Source: Paratinospora sagittata
Taxonomy: Eukaryota > Streptophyta > Magnoliopsida > Ranunculales > Menispermaceae
Assembly (NCBI GenBank): GCA_035771175.1
Contig: CM069608.1
Coordinates: 13,792,019-13,856,018, forward strand
Reading direction: 5' to 3'
Length of the DNA: 64,000 nt
Below are positions 22,904 to 33,700 of the stretch, piece after piece. Below the pieces are notes generated by a model. That model saw only the letters and a list, made by a program, of their open reading frames with translations. It searched no databases and had not been told where the DNA came from. The first letter of the stretch is position 1. Every line of letters starts with the position of its first letter. Both the position numbers and the translations under genes were made by a program.

Positions 22904-24866
22904 TGTTATCTCAAGGAACCCCAGGATGAGAATGTTTTGATGATTCCAATCTACTCATGTTTGTGTTTCTAATGATCTTGTTAAGTATTTCAGATTTATC
23001 AAGAATCAAGATCAAAGAGAAGAGCTTACAAGTCTATTGAATGTCAATGATCAAAACTTCGAGTTTTCAGTACTTAGAATGTAAATCTATCTATCAAATT
23101 ACTCTCGGCAAGATCTACTCAATTGTACGCTTTGATCGATATGTTTGAAAGGTTTTTCAAATGATTTAAATTCTAAATCCTTTTAAGTGTTTGATTTGAT
23201 ATAATCTTTAACTGATTTTACTAAGTTTTGAAAGACAAATATCGCTTTTAAAAATCAGTCTTTACGTGTTTGATCAAGACGCTAATGTCTCAGTAGCGCC
23301 TTCCTGCACTTGCATGTCAGGATGCTGATGATGTTCAAGGTTGAATAAATTTGTATCCATCAGGACACTTACTTTTTCAGGTGCACCCTCATTGAGTTAA
23401 CCAATGAACTTATTAGGACGCTGATTCAACATCACCTCGCTGATCACCTTATGAATCAGGACATTTACGTTTCAGTAGCACCCTTATATTTTCTGTCGAT
23501 TTAAACATGTTTTAAAACATCAGGACGCTTATACCTTTATTAGCGCCCTTATGTTTTTCTTACTTTAAAAATAGGACGCTTACGTTGTAAGTAGCGCCCT
23601 TATGATTCTAAGTGTTTTAGAACAAGGAAGAACGCTTACCTTCTAGTAGCGCCCTCACAACTTTAGTCGTCTTTAATCGTTATGTAAGTAAGGACGCTTA
23701 CATTCTTGTAGCGCTCTCACTTCTTAGTTCAGCAGGACACTTATGGTCTATGAGCACCCTCAAGGAACAACTTGACAAAGTTGAGATTATACATCAGGAC
23801 GCTGATTGACCAGTCAGGACGTTAATTCAACACTTTCATAAAGTTGTATCTGTGCACTTTTCAGTTTACTTTTTCAGAACTTTTTATGCACAAAAACCTT
23901 TTTTGATTTGTTAGAGATTTCCTCTGATGCACGAAACCACGATTCTTGAAACCTTTATTATTCATGTAATCTGAAGAGAATCAAAATGTTCAAGAAGATT
24001 GCATATGCCATCTTCATGAAAGATTTTAGCTGTTGTGAGTGAACGATCATTTTGAAATTCAAATCAAATAACCAACAACTTCATTTCTACTGAGTCTATA
24101 TATACCAACACTTAGAGTCAAACCACACACCAAAAATTTACCAAGTAAATACTATTGAAAGTTAGTCGAATTTTCAATTTGATTTCAGAGCTTAAACTGC
24201 TTTAGTTTTTCAAAGTGTCTTATTTGAAACTTTGTTCATTCAAAAGATTTTCATACTGAGCTTAATCTTTATCTTTCTTTCTCTGAAAATCTATTTGAAG
24301 GTTACTGAACTGTTTTCACTCAAATTTCTAGCACTGTTTTAATCATATATCACTCTTGCTGAGAAATTTGAGAGATCGTTCATAAGATATAGTTGTACTT
24401 CATTTCAAATCTTGTATACTTTATCGAGTTATAACAATAGTTATATAAACTGTTGAGTCCCTAACTTTGTTTTTCGAACAAGTGGTTGTTTTCAAGCCTG
24501 TAAATTAAGAAAAGTTTAGGTTAGTCTCACACCCGAAAGTTGAGATAGGTAACTCTCTAGCCTGTAAGTAGAGAGGTATAGGTTGGTCTCAAGCTTGCAA
24601 GTTGAGCATTGTAACGATTGTTCTCACGCCCGAAAGTTGAGAAAAGGTGTAACGGTTTGGTTCTCACTCATAAGAGAATCCCTTAGTAAAGAGGTTTCAA
24701 ATCCTAACTGAGGAGGTTAAGTAGTGGACGTAGGCAAGTAGCCGAACCATTGTAAATTGATTGCATAAATTGATTTACTTTTCTGCACTTATTTAGTTGT
24801 CATTGCATTAACTTTAATTGTCTAAGCATCCAATTCATCCTCCTCTTGGACATACCTAGGCCAACA
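22904..24866 (+). mobile_element. Family A LTR, copy 1 (apparently solo)
   Basis: A 1963-bp LTR, TGTTATCTCAAGG...GGCCAACA, inserted in the gag of copia 1. Flanking 5-mers actat (22899-22903) and actac (24867-24871) fit a target duplication with one change, and the copia gag frame resumes across it. No gag or pol of its own is present, so it looks like a solo LTR. It contains an array of palindromic units (23278-23760), a TATA box near 24097, a second array of 'ctca...ttgag' units (24520-24670), and the copia-type 'gtggacgtaggcaagtag' block. Confidence 0.88.
23278..23765 (+). repeat. Array of imperfect palindromes in family A LTR
   Basis: About eight or nine units of the form (A)GGACGCTTAC-n5-8-GTAGCGCCCTC, 45-90 bp apart (for example near 23523, 23573, 23630, 23694). 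Each unit is an imperfect inverted repeat, CGCTNAC pairing with GTNGCG. The spacers are AT-rich. The same array occurs in the other family A copy (42385-42940) and, reversed, in LTR B (31780-32480). Confidence 0.85.
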
Positions 24867-25306
24867 ACTACTAGTACTTTTGCACTATTATATGAAAATG
24901 ATTCAAATTCTTTCATGTGCAAGGCTTTAAAGTCGTCTTTTAAACTTAGGAGCCACACTTTCTTCACTTTATCCATACCTTGGAAAGTATGTTGAAGAAT
25001 TTCCCATGCTTGCTTCGAGGTGGTTGCTGCAGATATCTTCTCGAATGTCCCATCATCAATTGCTTGATGAATGAAGAGTACGGGTCTGTTGGTCTTTCTA
25101 TCTGGTGGCTTACAAAACGTCTTTCTGATTTTGAGACAAAATAGCTTCATCTTCCGGTTCGCCATAACCCTTGTGTATTATTTCTCATACGTCTTGGGAA
25201 CCAAGTAAAGCCTTAAGTCAAATACACTAATTACCAAAATAGTTTTTGGTAAATCGGGGAACTTGGAACGAAACAAAGTTATTCATCATCTTTTAGTGAC
25301 AGAGAT
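24867..25306 (-). pseudogene. Copia 1: gag N-terminal half
   Basis: The minus-strand frame 25165-24867 encodes the UBN2-type copia gag core: KTNRPVLFIHQAIDDGTFEK, TSKQAWEILQHTFQGMDKVK, DDFKALHMKEFESF. It stops where family A LTR copy 1 is inserted and resumes on the other side. Upstream, 25166-25306 should hold the gag start, and a solo LTR is inserted at 25307. Gag would form the particle of the retrotransposon. Confidence 0.87.
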
Positions 25307-28300
25307 TGTAGCACCCGCGCCTTTAGGTGACGTCATTTTGACCCATAGTGTACCCGTATACGTATTCATATACGTAATCGTATACCTATTTGTATATGTA
25401 TTTTGATGCTCGACGCACGTAGGTTCAAGTGTCTTTGCATGATTTTAGGTCATAGAGAGTGCGCATGAAGTTTCGGAACCATCGGAGACCCGTTCTACTT
25501 CGAAACATGTCGAAAACGGTGCTTTGGATCCAGTGGAGCTCGCTCCAGGGGGAAAAAAATTTCTATCACAAATTACATCCATGGTTTGATCTCCTAGATC
25601 CGTGGTCTGATTGAGCTGAAATGTTTTCAGCTCATTCTCCTTTGATAGATCTTCATTAGGAACGGTGAAGATCTTGATCGGAGTTACCTACTATGAGTTA
25701 TAAGACTCCAAACACTGTTTCACGGATTTGCAGATTTTCTTACGCAATTTTGATCAAATGTTTGAATCTCTCAATTTCATCGTTCAATTGAGTTGAAAGT
25801 TTACCTTAATGTTGGTAACGGACTCATGCAACTTTTGAACGGTTTCGATGTTAAATTGGTGGGTAGTTTACATGAAATTGACTATCTAAGTGCAAGTATT
25901 GCAACTGGAAAATTGATTTTTGACAGTTTTTGGCAACATTTAGTTATGGGCCCAAACACTTCTATATAAGCTATTGACTCGGTTTTTTCAGCTCATTTGC
26001 ACATTTTGCACTTGAGAAAGAGGGAGAAGACCTGGAGAAGTGCTGGAGAAGAGAAAAGGAGAGAAAAATTAGGGTTTGGAGGTTCTTGCTCAAGAACTCC
26101 ATGAGGTTTGCATGTTTTCTCTCTTTCCTTCCTTTGATCTCTCTAGTTTAACCTTCCAAACTGTATTTTGACATAAGATATGCCATGAATTCTCAGTTGA
26201 GGATTGTTCCAAACCTAGGATTCCATTGCATGCATGTTTTTATGAACCCTAGTGTTGATTTGAGGCCATTGGTGCCATTTTCCACATTTTCCCTTTTGGA
26301 TTTGGTGGAACTCTTTGTAAATGGACCTATACTTTGTTCATGGTCTTAGAAATTTTCAGGTTGTTTGCATGTCACCTATGTTAGATCTATGCACACAAAG
26401 AACTAATCCATGCCTTTGGTTAGAGATTTCCATGGTGAAATCTTGGAGTTTAGTTCAAATGGCCTACACTTGGATCATTGACTTAGGGTTAAAATTAAGC
26501 TTTGCATGTCAACTATGTTGACCTAGTAGCCATGGTGGATGATCCCATGGTGCAAGTTCAGTAAATTTTGTGGCTATGTATGGTGGCCTAGTGTAAAATT
26601 GACAATATGACCTATGTAAGAAAATTTCCAGATTTGGGGGTTTTGATGCTCTTGATAGAAAATCTAAAAATTTATGCAATGTAGGTCTTTTTGGGGCATG
26701 ATTAGGGTTGTTAATGATAGAATTCAGTGGGTTCTCATAATGGACACCCTAAGGTTGACTAATTTTGACCTAGGCTAAGTATTTGACATTTTTCATGTAC
26801 TTTGGCAATTTTGCATGTAATTTGGGGATTTTGCCCAAATTGGGACTTTTCACCCAAAGCAAGTCAATTTAGGAAATTGACTTGGGGATTGTTTAATTGG
26901 ACCCAAATTGAGTAGAATCATGAGTTTAAAATGTTAGAACCTATGTTAAATTGATATGACTTAGTTCATTTTGACCTTATGTTTTATATTGGCCTAATTG
27001 GGGATTTTGACCAAGACCTAGTCAATTGATGAAATTGACTTGATGTATAGTCTAATTGACCCTAATTATAATTAAATGTCATGTATATTAGTGGTTGGAT
27101 AATGGGATTACCCTATTACATTCAATTTAGGTCAATCTTGGTTTATTTGAGTCTATATGATCAAATTGGGCAATAAGGAAATTGGCTCAAGGGGGTAACC
27201 AATTTAGAATCTAATTGACTTTAGATTGGGTTTGAACATGGGGTTTTGACACACTTTATGACTGATTTTCAGTTGTGTGAACCATGTTATTTCCAGGTCT
27301 TGTGATTGATCTTGAACCCGTTTAGTCAATTGGAGAGTTTTGGTGATTGGATTGGAATTGGATTGGCTAGACTTAGCCAAACAAGTGTGGGTGTTCTTTT
27401 ACTTTTAGATTATTTATATGTCGTATTGTAGTATAGAAATGTTTTAAATGCTTATGTATAATGGTATGCATGTTTTAATATTCCATGAAATACATTGGAG
27501 CATAATTCATTGGGATGACAATTTGGGCTGAGGCTCCTAGTTGAAATTTCATCTTTTTGGAAATTCTCGTAAGTCTAGCGGCAATCTCAGTTGTGTACTT
27601 GGCAGAGGGTTTTATGGCTTGTGTATGGGTAGGTTAGTTTAGGCTAATCCTACGTACTGCACAACCCTAGAAATCCTATTAGGATACGAGTATTGTGTGT
27701 GTGTGTTCAGGTGTTGTGTGTAGAGCATCAGCCTTGAAACCCCGTACTTGGGAGGTGTTGGGATTGCATGAGCATGACTACAAATGCTATGCATTGTCTT
27801 ATGTACGACTTGATGCATTATGTTAGCATGTATGTAATCTATTTCGTCATCATGATATTTCAATGATTTATGATCTTATCATGTTTTTATTAAATGCACG
27901 TATATGCCACTTGTAAATGGCATTCACTGAGCGGGCTGTAGCTCACACCTCACCTTTTTTTTTCAGGATCTGATAGAAAAAGGAAAGGGAAGGCTTGACT
28001 ACGGAGCGTCCCCTGTTTTTATTTCATGTAGGTGTTGTACATTTAATTTTGTAATTTGATAATTATGTACATGATAACACCTAGTATATGTATAATTAAC
28101 ACATAGTTGGGATGTGTTGGGTTTGTAGTATTTTTGTAAACTTTGAAATTTTATATTTGGTAACTTGGAGATGTAATATTTTATTTCATTTATGATCATG
28201 TTAGATGGATGTTTTTAGGATTGTATTGTATTTGAATTTTGGGAATTCGTATATGTGTTTTAGGCTGACAGGACTTCGGGTGTACCGACGGAGGGTATAC

Positions 28301-28327
28301 TCGGAGGTTTTCATGTCGGTCGTGACA
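25307..28327 (+). mobile_element. Large solo LTR (3.0 kb) with perfect target duplication
   Basis: TGTAGCACCCGCGCC...GGTCGTGACA bounded by identical 5-mers gagat (25302-25306 and 28328-28332). There is no gag, pol, PBS or polypurine tract inside, so it is a solo LTR. Its end and the 'gagcgggctgtagctcacac' block near 27920 are typical of Ty3/gypsy LTRs. A TATA box lies at 25973-25979. The small ORFs inside are not supported as genes. The perfect duplication suggests a more recent insertion than chromovirus 1. Confidence 0.9.
25973..25979 (+). promoter_or_regulatory. TATA box of the 3.0 kb solo LTR
   Basis: TATATAA in the context 'acttctatataagct', about 670 bp into the LTR, followed by a purine-rich GAGAA tract near 26010-26075. 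A plausible U3 promoter. Confidence 0.5.
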
Positions 28328-28332
28328 GAGAT

Positions 28333-28520
28333 CTTCGCAAGGCTTTCATACCACTTTGTTGGAAGTACAAAAAGTTTGGAGAGGGAAGAGAGAAAATGAG
28401 AAACTTAAAATGACTTGTTCCTTTAACTTGAATTCAAATAACATGAGTATGTGGCTTTATATAGTGCTCACCATGGGCATCCCTAAACCATATAATAAAT
28501 AATATTTAAACCACGTGCAT
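28333..28520 (-). mobile_element. Copia 1: primer binding site and end of 5' LTR
   Basis: On the minus strand 28353-28342 reads TGGTATGAAAGC, 10 of 12 matches to the tRNA-Met PBS. It follows an LTR end, CCAACA, at 28362-28357. This places the 5' LTR of copia 1 to the right, from 28357 on; it is cut at 28520 by another solo LTR and continues at 29841. Confidence 0.65.
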
Positions 28521-29835
28521 TGATAAACAGGTTTTTAAGTTTGTTTTATGCCATAGTTTTGGTTTATTATATTTCATTTATCACTTTTTAGTGTCATTTT
28601 ATGTGAATGTTGTGATAGTTTTTACACTTGGTTTATGTTTGATTTTGTAGGTGTTGAAGTGGTCTTAATGTTATATGAAAGTGGTGAACAAGTAGCCAAA
28701 CATTGGAAGGAAGAAACAAGTGAAAAACAAGGTAAACAAAGTGGAGAAATCGACTAAAAAAAGAAGAAAAACCTTATTTTCCAGCAAGTATAGAGCTGCG
28801 ATGCCCAAGGAGTAGGGTTGTAGTGCTGCTAGTGGTGGAGAAGACATGATTTTCTAGCAAGGAGGGAGCTCCAGCTCCAGTGCGACCCAGAAAATGAGTT
28901 TGAGTAGGATTCTTGTTCCGAGTTTGTTTCTTCACTGACTTTTTCCTAATTTCTCCAACATATAAATACATCATAAAGGAAGGTTTTAAAGGGAGAATAG
29001 AGAAGAGAACAAGTTGAATCAAATTGAATCAAAATAAAAGAAGACGACGAAGTTCTCCATAAGTGAGCAATCTTCACATCTAGAGATCTAGTTTGTTTCT
29101 TCATATTGATGTTCATGGATTTGTTTTGTGTTTTCTTCTTTCATATTATGAACTAGATCATTGATCTAAAGGATAGATGGATCCTCTCTTTGATAATATG
29201 TCTTTGATTGGTTTTTTATTTATTATTAATGAATTTTTCATAGTTTATTTATATTTTTTAGTTTTTAATGCTTTTGATCTACTGGTCATAGATTCAATGA
29301 TCCTACATCTAGAGTTCGACACTCGAGAGAGGGAACTGAGATTGGATTGGGGAAAATATAAAATAGAATATTTATAGAATCTAAAAGTTTATAATATTCT
29401 TTGAAGTTGTGGAAAAAATCACAAGGCGTAAATTTGTATGATTTTGATTTTTATTGAGAGATCGAAATCATATCATATGATTATGTTCTAACTTAACACT
29501 CGAAAGAGGAAGTTAGAGATTTGAAGATTTTTGACTTATAAACTAGGAAAATAGATTAATAATAAATATATATGAAAAACATAGTTGAAAGTTAGGTGTT
29601 GTTGAACCTCTATAATTTCTCTCTTTTGATTTCTTCTTGATATTGATTTTTTGCTATTTCCTAGTTTTCGTTGCATTGTTTTTAATTTAATTAATTCTCA
29701 ATTTTAATCATCTAGATAAAGTTAAGGTTATTAATTACGGTACTTAGTGAGAGTTGAATTGATCCTAAAGACGATAACCTGATTCATCGGTATATTATAA
29801 ACTTAACACCATACACTTGCGGTTGATCATGAACA
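28521..29835 (+). mobile_element. Solo LTR (1315 bp) with perfect target duplication
   Basis: TGATAAACAGG...GATCATGAACA flanked by identical tgcat (28516-28520 and 29836-29840). The interior has no coding region. Two similar 'aacactcgaaagagg' / 'cgacactcgagagaggg' blocks (29315 and 29495) and the end 'tacacttgcggttga' are retroelement-LTR-like. Orientation is assigned arbitrarily to plus. It sits in the LTR of copia 1. Confidence 0.82.
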
Positions 29836-29840
29836 TGCAT

Positions 29841-30271
29841 GAATCACTTAAGTTCAATCACATCCTATGAACCAATCTCATATATGAATCATACTAAATG
29901 CCTATTCATGAACATGGGTTAATTGTGTATACAAGAACTACATAAATGCAAATACATGAACAAAATGCAATACATAAATCATGTTTAGTATATAAACTAA
30001 CACTCACAAGGACTCTCAGTAAAGTAATAAATGTACTATCATAAATGGGGTAAAACGTTTTGGCTTAAAATATTGAAACAAACCCAAACTGATAGCAATT
30101 TATTTTATTGTTTTTGAAATAGGTTCAAAGTCAAATAAAAAAATTGATATGATCACATAACTTTTCAACCCAACAAAGCTACACCTTTAACTTGAGAAAC
30201 TAAGGGTCTAAAATTATGGTGAAAGAGAGGTATATAAATGAAAAGTGAAATCCACTATTGAAGATAGCTAG
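29841..30271 (-). mobile_element. Copia 1 5' LTR, continuation
   Basis: After removal of the solo LTR at 28521-29835 and one copy of its target duplication, this sequence continues the copia 1 LTR begun at 28357. It is AT-rich and non-coding. It runs up to the inverted family A LTR at 30272; the true LTR end is not identified. Confidence 0.5.
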
Positions 30272-30335
30272 TGTTGGCCCAGGTATGTCCAAGAGGAGAT
30301 GAATTAGACACTTAGACAATTAAAAATATTACAAC
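30272..30335 (-). mobile_element. Inverted family A LTR, 3' end piece
   Basis: TGTTGGCCCAGGTATGTCC is the reverse complement of the 3' end of the family A LTRs (24866 and 43989). It is interrupted after 64 bp by LTR B, and the sequence resumes at 33112. Confidence 0.85.
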
Positions 30336-33111
30336 TGTTGGAGCACCCAAGAGGGGGGTGAATTGGGTGTGATGGTCAGTTTCAAACTTTTTCAATGATT
30401 TAGTGATATACATTAGTACATTAGAACTAAATGCGCATAACTATAAAGTAAAATGCGTAACTGAAAACACACTAGAATTTATAGTAGTTAGGCCAAGCCT
30501 ACGTTCACTACCTAATCTCCCGATTAGGATTTTCTCCATCCACTAACTGATTCTCTTACGGGTGAAAACCAAACCATTATACATGCCCTTTTACAGGTTC
30601 AAGGCAAACCTATCCTTTTGCGGGCTAAGGATGAACCACATTTCCTTTTTTCGGGATGAAAAAAAACCCCTGTTCTTTTACGGGATAAGGAAGAACTGTT
30701 TTCATTTTACGGGATAAAGAATAATCGTTTCTCTTTTACAAGTTTAGAGATAACCTACCCTTTCACAGGTTAAGGACGAACCTATCCTTTTACCGGGTGA
30801 GGATGAATCAGTTTCCTACTTACAGGTGAGGATGAACCTTAACATGATTTCAACTAAAATCATTAAGTGAACTACATTCACTTGTCCTGGTTGTTTCAAT
30901 CCAGAAACACACCAGCATTACAACACAATAATAAATTTGGTTCTAACTGAGTAGAACACTTTACAATTAAGCTCAAGCGCATAGCATTACAGAGATGTAT
31001 AGATTTGAATACGTAATGCTGAGAGACATACACTTACAGTCTTTTACCTTTCAATGTTTGGTATTGCTCAAGTGCAGGTTTCGAAAAACGTGAATGATAT
31101 GTAAATCAATTAAGTGCTTCTTCGAAAACATTATGATACCATTGAAACATTGAAGTTAAAAATCACAGGACCATTGTAAATCATAGACACAAAAAATTTT
31201 CAAAATAAATATAGTATATAAGCATGAAAACTTTTGGTTCAATATTCAGTAGTTAGCACAACTACTGATATAGTTCAATACAATACTTAAGATATGAAAT
31301 CAAGTACAACTGTATCTCTCATGAACAATTTCTCAAATTCCTTCATCAGCATGATTGAGATTAAGTATAAATCTAGGTTGAGAATTTGAGTAGAAACTAA
31401 TTCAAAATAGATTTTCAAAGATAGAATATAATTGAAGCTTAATATCAAAATCTATTGACTAAGTAAAGTGTCAATGAAGAATACTTTGAAAAGTTAGTGC
31501 ATTTGAAAAACATTTTGAAAGATTAAACATCGACTAATATTCAAAATTTTTTTGGCACAATAAAAATTATCGGCAAGTTGTTTGATTCAAATACAATGTT
31601 AACGTTTACACACAACAACTAGAATGTTATATGAAAATGCCAACTGCAATTTTCACTAACATTCTGAATTTTTTCAGATTACATGAATAAGGAAAGTTTT
31701 AGAAAAACTTGATTCATGTATCAGAGAGGATCTCTGATAAATCTGAAACGGATTCTGGAAAAGTAGACTGAATTAGTGTACTTGTTAGAATAGTGACGGT
31801 TGTTGAATTAGCGTCCTGATTCCATAATCAACGTTCTGACGCATAATATCAACTTTGTCGTTTTGTTCCTTGAAGGGGCTCATTATGTATAAGCATCTTG
31901 CTGAACAATGAAATGAGGGCGCTACTAACTTGTAAGCGTCCTGACTTTCTTTGCAACATAAGTGACTTAAACCTGAGGACGCTAATGCACAGTTAGCGTC
32001 CTGCTTTGACTTAAAACAATTAAGTGCATGAGGACGCTACTATTCTGAGTAAGCGTCCTACCTTTTAAAACATAAAACACAAAGGCGCTACAACTATGTA
32101 AGCATCCTGATATTTCAAAATATTTGAAAAAGAAAACCAAGTGCGCTGAAGGACAATCAGCATCCTGAAAGTTATTTTGTTGGTTCCCAAAAATGAGGGC
32201 ACTCCTATCCAGGTAGCGTCCTGATAGTTTATTCAATTTATAACTATCAGCATCCTCAAAGATAAATTCATTAAAGAACTTAGAAATCTTTCAGTAAGCT
32301 GATGCTGAGTCAGCATCCTGACAACTTCAGAGGTTGACTAATAGGAAGACAACTACTAACTAGAAAGCATTTTGATGAATCAGTTCAATTCAACCTTGAA
32401 TGTTATCAACGTCCTAAGGAATCATTAGTGTCCCGACGTATCAAGTGTAGGAGAGCGTTGCTAACTCATTAGCGTCCTGAAAGACTCTAGAAACATAGTT
32501 TTGACTCACGATTAAAAATACGATGAATGCGAATATAGTTTTGACTCACGATTAAAAATACGATGAATGCGAATAAAAACTCGATAATTTTTAAATTAAA
32601 CATAAAAAATTAAATCATTTGAAATACCTTAAAACGTATTATTAAAACATGCAAATATGCAAGTGATTTGTGCATGGTTTTGAAAAACGTTTGAGCAATA
32701 TCAATTAGAGAAAGATATACCTTAAAATACTGTGTATTTCTCATATTTCTCATAATCTCTAAATCCAACTCTTCATTATGAGATCTTCGATGTAAACTTC
32801 GCGTTAGAGTTGAATGTCTTGAACGTTGATCGAAAGATGTAGTCTTGAAGCTTGATTGAATCGTTCGTGTGCTGTGATCTTGAAATCATGATATGATCTT
32901 TGAGGTCCTTTGATTGAAACGATCTTGAATGTCTGATATGACCTTGAGTTCCTTGATCGAATCATTCTTTGGCTTTTTGCTTTCCTGGGGTGTTGAGATA
33001 TGTTTTTGATTAAAGCTCGTTAGCACTGAAAGAGATTTTGTTTGATCATCAAAATATACTTCATCAAGTATACTTAAGGACGTGCTGAGTGATGAACTGC
33101 TTAGGTTAACA
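30336..33111 (-). mobile_element. LTR B (2.8 kb), nested in inverted family A LTR
   Basis: TGTTGGAGCACCC...GGTTAACA, flanked by acaac (30331-30335) and acaat (33112-33116). The family A sequence is continuous across it. In its own orientation (minus) it has the same plan as family A: a palindrome array (31780-32480), then repeated 'cttttacggg(t)taagga' type units (30545-30830). A 38-bp direct duplication occurs at about 32500-32575. No coding capacity. The TGTTAA...CCAACA ends and layout indicate a copia-type LTR related to A but clearly diverged. Confidence 0.8.
31780..32480 (-). repeat. Palindrome array in LTR B
   Basis: About ten units of GAGGNCGCTANN-n-AGCGTCCTGA spaced 50-90 bp (for example near 31915, 31977, 32035, 32085, 32200). 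It is the reverse-complement equivalent of the arrays in the family A LTRs. Confidence 0.8.
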
Positions 33112-33412
33112 ACAATGACAATAAGTAAATGCGAAAATGTAAATAGAGTCAACACATTCGATTTAGAGTGGTTCGGCTACTTGCCTATGTCCATTACCTA
33201 ACTTCCTAAGTTAGGATTTGAAACCTCTTCACTAAGAGATTCTTTTACGGGTAAGAACCAAACCGTTACACATTTTCTCAACTTCTGGGTGTGAGAACAA
33301 CCATTACAATGCTCAACTTGCAGGCTTGAGACCAACCTAAACTTCTCGACTTACAGGCTAGAGAACTACCTATACCTCTACACTTACAGGCTAGAGAACT
33401 ACCTAACAGTCT
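33112..33412 (-). mobile_element. Inverted family A LTR, continuation
   Basis: Reverse-complement match to family A from about 24780 back to about 24530, including 'ggttcggctacttgcctatgtcc' partner sequence and the 'caggctagagaactacc' units. The match ends near 33412. The LTR middle, with its palindrome array, is absent here. Confidence 0.82.
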
Positions 33413-33700
33413 GCCCAAAGCCACCACTTAGGAGAAGAAAAATATATATTAGATATATAGATCTATATAACTATATAGTTATATATAGTTAAGATTTTTA
33501 TATATTTATAATTTGTTGCTAATGAAAAATTTAGATGAAATGATGGCATAAACATCAAGAGAAAAATATAAAATATTGTCCAACAGGCAAAACATAAATC
33601 TTAAAAATTTCAAGAATATATTTTTGTGTACTTCACAAGTTTTATCTTCCTTTCAGCAAAATAATTGCCTCTAGTGAATGAACGACTTCCTGTAGTCGGG
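33413..33700. other. AT-rich DNA, no gene seen
   Basis: TA-rich tract (33440-33510) followed by non-coding AT-rich sequence leading into an ORF1-like region. Neither an LTR border nor a primer binding site was found. Confidence 0.5.

Noticed and set aside
23278..23765. Regular palindromic repeats as a CRISPR array
   Set aside because: Eukaryotic LTR context, degenerate units, variable AT-rich spacers and no cas genes.
26321..26521. 66-codon ORF inside the 3 kb solo LTR
   Set aside because: No homology, isolated, AT-rich LTR DNA.
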